Shown: in pieces, positions 1 to 7,300 of the stretch
How the letters are laid out: every line of letters starts with the position of its first letter
Numbering within the stretch: position 1 is the first letter of the stretch
Assembly: GCA_007695205.1 (NCBI GenBank)
Contig: REEF01000485.1
Span: 1 to 12,354 of the forward strand
DNA: 12,354 bases
Source: Planctomycetaceae bacterium
GTDB lineage: Bacteria > Planctomycetota > Planctomycetia > Pirellulales > Pirellulaceae
Direction: 5' to 3'
Position numbers and translations under genes: made by a program
Notes under the pieces: model-generated
Seen by the model: only the letters and a program-made list of their open reading frames with translations
The model's database searches: none
Told to the model about the DNA's origin: nothing

Positions 1-72
1 GACTTCATGGCGATACTCGTCATCCTAACGGTTGAATCCTGCGGTCAGCAACCGGGTGCAGGACAGGGTTTG

Positions 73-270
73 TTAGGCTATGGCTCGGGATTTGCGTTTG
101 CCGTTCTGGGTTTCTGCTTTGTTTTTCCAGTAGGTTTCCAGCGGCTCGGTTTCGCTGATTTTATCGGCGGCGAGTTGGAGCATGGGTTCGGCCCCGTCGC
201 GCCAGAACTTTTCTGTGCCTTTGATCCGGCGGTTGTTGTGCAGGTAACCTCCTCGCCGGATCTGCTCTTG
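73..270 (-). pseudogene. C-terminal remnant of a transposase-like protein
   Basis: The minus strand is open for 65 codons from base 270 to a TAA at 73-75. It has no start codon in a sensible place and an in-frame stop just upstream (271-273). The peptide contains YLHNNR followed directly by RIKGTEKFW, then a hydrophobic/acidic stretch (EPMLQLAAD, EPLETYW) and a basic tail. From memory, a transposase family common in planctomycetes ends with R(V/I)KGTEKFW, then a Leu-rich ...LLQLRAD stretch and ...PLE.FW. In that family a YL.NNR motif lies some 25-30 residues before KGTEKFW. Here the two motifs are adjacent, which suggests an internal deletion as well as loss of the N-terminal catalytic part. 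It cannot be functional. No terminal inverted repeats could be identified, so no element boundaries are given. The family assignment is recall-based and unverified. Confidence 0.5.
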
Positions 271-469
271 TCACTTGCCTTCGCAAGCGCTTGTGCCCGC
301 GACTGATCCCTACCTGACGGCAACGACTCCTCTCAGAAGTGCTAGGCTAACCCCGGAAGCGCCCGTCGCCGGGAATTGCTGGCAGAAGGACGATTTCGAC
401 GAAGCTGGGTTCTGGTCAGCGGTTCTTGGCGAAGTCGTAACCCGTTGATATGAAAGTCATTGCCTCTCT

Positions 470-718
470 TCAGTAGTACGGATGCGAGTAGGGCCGTGCA
501 TTCGGGGCCCGGCCGCCGAACGGGACTCGCTTCCCGGCTTTGCTATCGTTCCCGGTTCCGAGTCCGGCCGAGGCGTCAGGATTCTCACGCAAATTCGCCG
601 CCAACGGCCCGATCAGCTTCGTGCCCAACTGCGGTAACGCCTCGTCGAGACTGGCGCGCAGCCAATCGCTGCGCTGGAGTTGTCCGGGCAAGTAACCGCG
701 ATGCCGAATACGAATCAT
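470..718 (-). CDS. Small hypothetical protein (doubtful)
   Basis: This minus-strand ORF has 82 codons, starting at ATG 718-716 and ending with TGA at 472-470. The product is basic and begins MIRIRHRGYLPGQL. It has no signal peptide, no membrane segment and no motif I recognise. The end is rich in Gly, Arg, Pro and Tyr (GGRAPNARPYSHPYY). In its favour, about three quarters of its codons end in G or C, as expected for a gene in this genome. Against it, no Shine-Dalgarno precedes the ATG, and an in-frame stop lies only six codons upstream. It is also next to a transposase remnant and may be a broken gene fragment. The competing plus-strand reading of the same bases would be an N-terminal extension of the first large gene, which is less credible because that gene has a well-supported start at 973. 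Confidence 0.3.
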   Translation of the reverse strand: MIRIRHRGYLPGQLQRSDWLRASLDEALPQLGTKLIGPLAANLRENPDASAGLGTGNDSKAGKRVPFGGRAPNARPYSHPYY

Positions 719-823
719 GTGGTTTTTCGCAGTTTTTCATGCTGGCGTTGGCCGATTTTTTGTGGAATCGCCTGAAGATGGAACGACAGGCACCCGCTTT
801 TGCTCAGAATCCGGTCGTGCGGT

Positions 824-853
824 TTGCTTTGCCGGGTCTGCCGAAGTTAGAAT
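824..853 (+). promoter_or_regulatory. Candidate sigma70-type promoter for the operon
   Basis: TTGCTT at 824-829 and TAGAAT at 848-853 are separated by 18 bases. The -10 box matches TATAAT at five of six positions; the -35 box is weak. Transcription would start near 860 and leave a leader of about 110 bases before the ATG at 973. This is the best candidate found upstream of the large genes, but such matches arise by chance and no operator is visible. Confidence 0.25.
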
Positions 854-960
854 GGGAGAAGCGACGGGATCGGCGATGTTTGTTTGTGTGCGAACGGTTC
901 CCATCGGTTTTGCTTTCTATTCGGATCAGGACGGTCTTTCTATCCAACCGCTATGCGTTG

Positions 961-965
961 GGAGG
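961..965 (+). promoter_or_regulatory. Ribosome binding site of protein A
   Basis: GGAGG lies seven bases before the ATG at 973. This site decides the start: the same reading frame stays open upstream to about 460, but only the ATG at 973 has a Shine-Dalgarno and is followed at once by a signal peptide. Confidence 0.8.
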
Positions 966-972
966 CAGTTTT

Positions 973-3900
973 ATGTCACGGGTCGCCGGGTTGGCTGTGG
1001 TTCTTGTCGTGTTGATCGGTCGTTACGGATTTGCGGATGATCAGGCTGATGCTCAGCCTCCGGCCGTCGTGCAAGAGGTGCCCGAGGAGGGCGAAGCCGA
1101 TGGGGACGGTCACGGCGACCGGCCGGCGGCACCGTCTGCGGTGCGGCAGGAACATATCATCTACTTGCCGTTCGAGAAACTGAGCGAGGTGTTCAGGCAG
1201 GAGGATGCTTCGATCCTGCTGCCGTACGCGAAGTACCTGGAGATGTGGAACCGGCTGACGCGCCCCGAGTCGCTGCCAATCGAACCGCCGGTCGAGGGTG
1301 TGATCGCACGCGCCGATTATGCGGGGTCCGTGCGAGGCGACTTGGTGCATTTGGAGGCCACGTTGGCCGTCGAGGTCCTGGGAGCGGGATGGGCTCGGTT
1401 GCCGGTCGAGTTCGGAGAGGCGGCCGTGGGATCGGCGGTCAGCGAGGACGGGAAGGTTTTGCTGCGCGGCGCCGGACAAGGCCGTTACGAGCTGCTGGTA
1501 CAGGGCCAGGGCCGCCACACGATCCGGCTGAATCTGGTGGCCGGTGTCCAGACGGCTGCCGAAGGGCGCAGTTTCACGCTGCAGTGCCCGGTGGTGGGCG
1601 TCAGCAACCTGGAACTGGAGATCCCGGAACCGGAGCTGACGGTGCATGTGACGCCGCGACGCACGTTCGAGCTGGGATCGGACCGCGAGGATGCGACCGA
1701 GGTGCGAGCGGTGCTGGGCGCCACGGACCGCTTCACGGTCAGTTGGCACCCGGCATCGGGCGTGGCCGATCTGGCGGCCGGCCTGGCCAACGTCAGCTCG
1801 ACAATCGCGGTCGACGTGGGCGACGGCGTCGTCCACACGCACGCGGCGTTCGATTACCAGATCCTGCGCGGGGCGTTGGACGAGCTGCTGGTCGACGTGC
1901 CGGCCGATCAGCGGCTGTTGGACGTCCAGGCGGCAGGGCTGCGGGATTGGCAGACGGAGATGGTCCAGGATCGGCAGCAGGTGCGGGTGCGTCTGCACGC
2001 GCCGGTGACCGGTTCGGTGCGGTTGGAGCTACACACCGAAGCGCCGCTGCCGGACGAGGCTTTTCAGGTGGGGCACGTGCGCGCGGTCGGGGTGGCGCGG
2101 GAGAGCGGGATCCTGGCCGTCCGCAGCGCGGAGGATGTCGGTTTGGAATTCGTGGTGCGTCAGTCGCTGGCGCGGGTGGACGCGGCGGAGGTTCCCGAGC
2201 CGCTGCGTCGGCCGCGCAGCACGTACTACAAGTTCTTCACGCCGGATCATCAATTGACACTCGTGGCGTCGCCGCGCCAGCCGCGGATCGTTGTGGACAG
2301 CCACTTTGCGGTTCTGGTGGAAAAGTCGAGGATCACGACGCAAGGCGAATTCCGCTATCAGATCTCGCGGTCGGGCATCTTCGCGCTCTCGTTCCGTCTG
2401 CCGCCAGGTATCCGGGTGGACGACGTCCGCTCGGAATCGCTGGAGCGGTTCGACATCGCGCCGGGCGAGGACAGCCAGACGCTGAACGTCTACTTTGCCA
2501 GGCAGGTGCTCGGCGAGCTGGCGGTGAGTGTCACGGCCAGCCAGGCTCGCGACCAGGCGGCTGGATCGCTGGAGCTTCCGCTTCCGGAGCCTCTGGACGT
2601 GTTGCGCGAGGAGGGGCTGGTCGCGGTGATCGCTCCGGAGTCGCTGGAGGTGGCGACGGACGCGGAACAACTGGTAGCCGCGCGGACCGCTACGCCTGCG
2701 GAATTGGCAACGCGAGGGTTCCAGCCCCGAATCCCGGCGGGTTCCACACTGGCGTCGGCCTTTGCGTTCGTCCGGCGGCCGGTCCACATTGTCCAGACGA
2801 TCGCTGAGCGGCCGCGCCGGATGCTGGCCACCGTCAGCACCGCGGTTACGTTGGGCGAGGACGTGGTGCAAGTGACCACCGCGATTCAATGGCAGGTCCG
2901 TTTTGCCGGTACGGACATGTTCCGCTTGGCCGTCCCGGCAGCGGTATCCGAGCGGTTACAGATCGAAGGCGAAAGCATCCGCGAGCGGCGCAGGGCCGAG
3001 CAACCCGGAGATGATGGTTGGACGGAATGGACCATCGTGCTGCATTCCGAGACGCTGGGCGACGTCGCATTCACCGCCACGTACGACCAGCCGCTTTCGC
3101 TGCAGAACGACCGGGCCCAGTTCCTACTGCAGCCGATCCGCGTGCCGGGAGCGGACCGCGAGACGGGCGAGATCACCATTCACAAGGATCGGGTGCTGTC
3201 CGTCGAGGCAACACCGACCGGTCTGGAAGAGATCGATCCCCGCGAACTGTCCCTGCCACCGGCCACCGGGCCGCCCTATCTGGCATACCGCTACTTCCGG
3301 CACCCGGCCGAGTTGACGCTGCGCTTGACCAGGCATGAGGTTCAGGACGTGGTCCGGACCGTGGTCCGCCGTGCGTACGTCGAAGCGGTCGTGACCAGGG
3401 ACGGGCCGGTGACGATGCGGGCGAGGTACGACGTGACGTCCAGCGAGCGGCAGCGTCTGGCGTTGACGCTCCACAATCCCCGCATCCTGAGCATGGCGGT
3501 GGCAGGTCAGACGGTGCTGCCGGAAATCGCGCCCGCCGCTTCGGGCAACGGGCCGGAGGACAGGACCTACTTCATCAACGTGGCGCGAGCCGGGGAAACG
3601 GACGAGCCGTTCGAGATCGCAGCGATCTTCGAGACCCCCGGGCCCGAAGATGGGATGGACATCACCGACGCCTTGCGGCTGGCCCTGCCGCGGTTCGACC
3701 CCGAGGTCAAGTTCCAGAGGACCTACGTCCGTGTGTGGGTGCCGCGGGAATACCGCTTGGTCGGCGATCCGGACGGGTTCACCAGCCACATCGGCGTCGG
3801 ACTGTGGGATTCGCGGGCGATCACGCCCGCTGCGGAGGATCCCGACACCTGGTTCCCGCCGGACGCGTCGTCTTTCGACACCGACGGCACGCCGTACCTG

Positions 3901-4356
3901 TTCAGCAGCCTGGAGGGGCCGGCCGAGCTGGAAACCGCTTACTGGCACATTCCCACGATGACGTTCATCGCCAGCGCGATCGCTCTGGCGTTGGGCGTGG
4001 TGCTGCTGCGGTTCTCGCTGGAGACCAAGGTCTTTACGGTCCTGGCCGTGGCGCTGATGGTCGTCTTCTTTGGCTTGTTCTGGCCATCGGTCATCAATAG
4101 CTGGTTGTTGGCGGCGCGTTTGGGGATCGCAGCGGTGATCTCGCTCTGGTTGGTCGCCTGGTTCCTGTACGTACACCGGACCGGGGTGATCCAGCAGGCG
4201 CTGGCCGCACCGGGCGCCGCTAAGGGTGGCGTCCGGCCGAGCGAACCTGGGCCAGCGGCTTCACCTGCCACCGTACAGCCAACCGGTGCTCCGGTTGCGG
4301 AACCGTCACCGCCGGAGGCGGGCGAAGCGAAAGGAGGCAGCCATGAACCGCAGTAA
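973..4356 (+). CDS. Giant exported membrane protein A (unit 1), function unknown
   Basis: The product has 1127 residues and I recognise no named family. Residues 1-21 are a signal peptide (hydrophobic 4-16, likely cleaved after GFA21). An acidic, Pro-rich stretch to ~60 follows. The N-terminal module starts at IYLP (63-66) and has GW at 139-140. A bridging beta region follows (DYQI at 294-297). Three tandem repeats of ~176 residues then begin at aromatic pairs near Y419, F597 and Y772; each is predicted beta-rich and is preceded by a G.(I/L)AV-type strand. A VPREYR motif sits at 923-928. A short hairpin (LFSSLEGPAEL) precedes three membrane helices at ~996-1012, 1020-1037 and 1044-1067. The Pro/Ala-rich tail 1070-1127 should be cytoplasmic, which leaves ~970 residues outside the membrane. 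No catalytic motif is seen. The gene overlaps protein B by 14 bases and resembles each half of B, so the two probably work together in the envelope. Existence as a gene is near certain; the role is unknown. Confidence 0.93.
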   Translation: MSRVAGLAVVLVVLIGRYGFADDQADAQPPAVVQEVPEEGEADGDGHGDRPAAPSAVRQEHIIYLPFEKLSEVFRQEDASILLPYAKYLEMWNRLTRPESLPIEPPVEGVIARADYAGSVRGDLVHLEATLAVEVLGAGWARLPVEFGEAAVGSAVSEDGKVLLRGAGQGRYELLVQGQGRHTIRLNLVAGVQTAAEGRSFTLQCPVVGVSNLELEIPEPELTVHVTPRRTFELGSDREDATEVRAVLGATDRFTVSWHPASGVADLAAGLANVSSTIAVDVGDGVVHTHAAFDYQILRGALDELLVDVPADQRLLDVQAAGLRDWQTEMVQDRQQVRVRLHAPVTGSVRLELHTEAPLPDEAFQVGHVRAVGVARESGILAVRSAEDVGLEFVVRQSLARVDAAEVPEPLRRPRSTYYKFFTPDHQLTLVASPRQPRIVVDSHFAVLVEKSRITTQGEFRYQISRSGIFALSFRLPPGIRVDDVRSESLERFDIAPGEDSQTLNVYFARQVLGELAVSVTASQARDQAAGSLELPLPEPLDVLREEGLVAVIAPESLEVATDAEQLVAARTATPAELATRGFQPRIPAGSTLASAFAFVRRPVHIVQTIAERPRRMLATVSTAVTLGEDVVQVTTAIQWQVRFAGTDMFRLAVPAAVSERLQIEGESIRERRRAEQPGDDGWTEWTIVLHSETLGDVAFTATYDQPLSLQNDRAQFLLQPIRVPGADRETGEITIHKDRVLSVEATPTGLEEIDPRELSLPPATGPPYLAYRYFRHPAELTLRLTRHEVQDVVRTVVRRAYVEAVVTRDGPVTMRARYDVTSSERQRLALTLHNPRILSMAVAGQTVLPEIAPAASGNGPEDRTYFINVARAGETDEPFEIAAIFETPGPEDGMDITDALRLALPRFDPEVKFQRTYVRVWVPREYRLVGDPDGFTSHIGVGLWDSRAITPAAEDPDTWFPPDASSFDTDGTPYLFSSLEGPAELETAYWHIPTMTFIASAIALALGVVLLRFSLETKVFTVLAVALMVVFFGLFWPSVINSWLLAARLGIAAVISLWLVAWFLYVHRTGVIQQALAAPGAAKGGVRPSEPGPAASPATVQPTGAPVAEPSPPEAGEAKGGSHEPQ
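4331..4337 (+). promoter_or_regulatory. Ribosome binding site of protein B, inside gene A
   Basis: AAGGAGG lies five bases before ATG 4343 and is a near-perfect anti-SD match. It sits within the last codons of protein A, whose TAA is at 4354-4356. Ribosomes finishing A would be placed directly on the start of B, so the two genes are likely translationally coupled. No promoter was seen between them. The frame of B is open further upstream to 4226, but ATG 4343 is chosen because it has this site and begins a signal peptide. Confidence 0.85.
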
Positions 4357-7300
4357 CGTCTTTCATTGCACGCGCGTCTTTTTGCTCACATGCATCCTTG
4401 CCTCGCAGGCGTCGGGGGATGAAAGCCAGCGCCCGGCGTGGATCCGCAACGTGTACATCCCGGCGGATCAGGTGAAGGTGTTGTTCGGCAGTTCGTCGCA
4501 GGGCGTGCTGATGCCGCGCGACAAGATCTTGGATCTGTGGCAGAAGGCGCGCAGCGAAACGTCCCCGGCGACGGCTCCGGTCGATGCGGTGGTTACCCAG
4601 GCCGCTTATGAAGCCGAACTGGAAGCGCACGAGTTGAGCGTGACCGGCCGCATCGAAATCGTCAAGCTGGCGGCCGGCTGGCAGAAGATCGATCTGCCGT
4701 TGGGCGGTCTGGCAATCGAGTCGGCGCGTCTGGACGGCCAGCCGGCGTGGCTGGGCCAACGGAACGATGGCAGTGTGTTCCTGCTGCTGGAGACGGAGGG
4801 CCGTTTCGAGCTGGAACTGGGGATGTCGGTGGCTCTGGTCAGCACGGCCGGGGACCTGGCAGCCACGTTGAAGTTGCCGCCGGTACCGGCTTCCGAGATG
4901 CGGATACGGCTGGACGAAGGCAAGCGGTTGCAGTTGGGCGAGACCGTGCTTCAGGCGGATGAAATCGATGATGGCCGGCAGGTGTTCCGCATCGCCGTGG
5001 GGCAACGGGAGCTTGTGCCGCTGGTGGTGTCAGAACTGGTGGCGGGCGGCAACCGGACGCCGCTGGTGTTTGTCTCCAGCCGCTCGACCGGCCACATCGA
5101 ACCGGCCGGATTCCGCTGGGAAGCGGTGCTCGATCTGGATGTGTACGCGCGGGCAGCCGATTCGTTCGAGCTGCGATTACCGGGATCGGTGGATATTGCG
5201 GGGATCGAAGGGCCGCAATTGAGCCGGTGGACGGTGCAGCCGTTGGACGACGACACGGTGGCGGTCGAGTTGACGTTCCACGAACCGTTCCTCGGCCGGC
5301 GCAGCGTGCGTTTGTCCGCGTTGGCGCCCGTCTCGTTGGGGCAGCCATGGAACGTTCCGAGGATCGAAGTCACCGGAGCCGCAGCCCACGTCGGGCGAGT
5401 GACCTTGGTTCCGGCGCCAACGCTGCGAGTTCGGGTCGGTGATTTGTCCGGCATCCGGGCCGAACGCTTGGACGACGACGTGTCGGCTGTGTCGGCTACG
5501 GCTGCGGCTGCGACGGCGGCCGTCGAGCCTTTGGTGCTGGCCTTCTGGCAGCAGGACTTCCAGTTGCCGCTGACCATCACGCCGCGAGGCAGGACCGTCC
5601 GTGCATCGGTGGCGACACTGGTCCAGGCCGCGTGGCCCGGCTTGATGTTGCGCGGAAGCGTGACGCTCAGCCCGAGGCATGCTCCGTTGTTCGACGTGGA
5701 ATTGCAGGTGCCCGGCGACTGGCAGGTGACGTCGATGCATGCGGACGGCGAGCCCGTGGAGTGGGAAACGGTGCGGGCCCCCGACGGCACGGATTCGGGG
5801 CCTTTGCAGACGCTTCGCGTGGACCTTGCCGAGCCCTTGCATCCGGAACAATCGCTGCAGATCGTACTGGCAGCCGTCCGGGACCTGGACGAACGGTCCG
5901 AGCAGGACAGCGGGTACCGCGAGCTGCCGTTGCCCGAAGTGCGTCTGGTCGACGCCGACGAAGTGGAAGGGACACTGTTGATCCAGGTGCCCCCCGAAGT
6001 CGAGATGCAGGTGGCCGATCTGTCGGACGATCTGCAGCCGGTGGCCGTGGACCGTTCGCTCGACCTATCCGCTCACGTCACCGGTACGGCACTGCAGTAC
6101 CGTTACCAGGACGAGGCCCACGTCCGAGGTCGGCTGTTGCTGCGTGACCGAACGGCGGTCGTGTCGGCAGAGACGCTGGCGTTCGTGCGGCTGGACCGCA
6201 GCCAACTGGACATGCACCACCAGGTGGACCTGCAGATCCGGCACGGCAAGATACGGCAGATCGAATTCACGCTGCCCGCAACCGTGGGCGATCGAGTTCA
6301 AGTGGCCACCGTCGATTCGGCGGCTCGTGTCATCGAGCAGCGTTCCCGCCCGGTAGCCGACGAAGAACGGACCCTGTGGCAGGTGGTGCTGGACCAGCCG
6401 GTGACGGGCGATCTGACGCTGAGCGTCGATCTGGCACTACCGTTCGCACAGCTCGGAACGGAACCGCAAACCGTGGCCACCGTAGACGTGCCGGTGCTGG
6501 CGTTGCAGAACATCTCGCGACAAAGCGGCATCGTGGCCATGGAAGCGGCTGGCGACCAGCAGATCACGTTTGAACCTGACAGGCTCCGCCAACTCGATCC
6601 GGCCGAATTGCCGGTGCCGGTCGCCTACGCGGCCGATCAACGAGTCGTCGCCGCCTGGCACTACCAGCGTTTGCCGTACCGGCTGGCGGTCTCGGCGACC
6701 CATCACCAGTCGGTGTCCGGGCTGAACGCGATCTGCGACGAGGTGGTGATCATCAGCGTCGCCGGGCACCAGGGCCGGACTCGCCACCAGGCCCGTTTCT
6801 GGCTGCGCAGCGACGCGCTGCAACACGTCCCGCTGACGTTGCCGGCGACGGCCGATCTGTGGTCCGTGCTGCTGGACCGCGATCCCATCGAAGTGCGGCA
6901 GAGCAACGGCGTCTTGATGATCCCTCTGCCGCCCGGACAAGCGGGTGGGCGAGCCAACCGCGAGTTGACACTCCTGTACGAAACGCAGAGCCCGTCCTCG
7001 GCGGCCAACGGTTTCTTGGGCCGATGGCGGCCTCAGACGGTCCGCTACCGGGCTCCCGATATGGCCGTCGCCACCCTTGGTACCACGTGGTACATCGAAC
7101 CGCCACAAGGTGCGAACGTGGTTTCGACCGGCGGTGATTTCACGCCGCTGACACCAACCGCCCGCCCGACACTGGTAACGCGTCTGGCCGAAACCATTGC
7201 GTATCACAGCACATCCAACTGGGGATGGAAACTCGGGGGCTTGGTCGTCGCCGCGATCTTCCTGGGCGTCTTTTCTCTGGTTTTCAGTAGCAAATCGTGG

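Larger units (their letters stand above)
271..972. other. Region between transposase remnant and operon start
   Basis: This stretch carries no convincing gene other than the doubtful minus-strand ORF at 470-718. Bases 271-469 show only small palindromes: a CTTGC/GCAAG stem with a CTTC loop at 274-287, and the perfect palindrome CAAGCGCTTG at 284-293. Bases 719-972 are more T-rich than the coding DNA that follows. They fit an untranslated leader with a promoter candidate and the ribosome binding site of the first large gene. No tRNA, riboswitch or CRISPR-like structure was seen. Confidence 0.5.

Noticed and set aside
1..72. Possible terminal inverted repeat of an insertion sequence beyond the transposase stop
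   Set aside because: No matching inverted repeat was found elsewhere in the window, so the element end cannot be placed.
336..352. TAGGCT-containing stretch resembling a -10 box
   Set aside because: No -35 box at a suitable distance, and the nearest plus-strand gene is over 600 bases away.
416..460. 14-codon minus-strand ORF (MTFISTGYDFAKNR) preceded by AGAGAGG, just after the stop of the small ORF at 470
   Set aside because: It is too short to support and has no recognisable similarity; a match to a ribosome binding site of this quality is expected by chance.
717..1040. Plus-strand ORF of 107 codons overlapping the start of protein A
   Set aside because: It uses another frame, has no Shine-Dalgarno, and runs through the ribosome binding site and signal peptide of protein A.
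976..1998. Long minus-strand ORF of 340 codons opposite protein A
   Set aside because: It is a shadow of high-GC coding sequence: His/Arg/Gln-rich, without membrane or domain features, and fully opposite a gene with a signal peptide, repeats and a good ribosome binding site.
4367..4393. Possible lipobox (LLTC) in the signal peptide of protein B
   Set aside because: Thr before the Cys is a poor lipobox residue, and more hydrophobic and cleavage-like sequence continues after it (ILASQASG), so an ordinary signal peptide is more likely.
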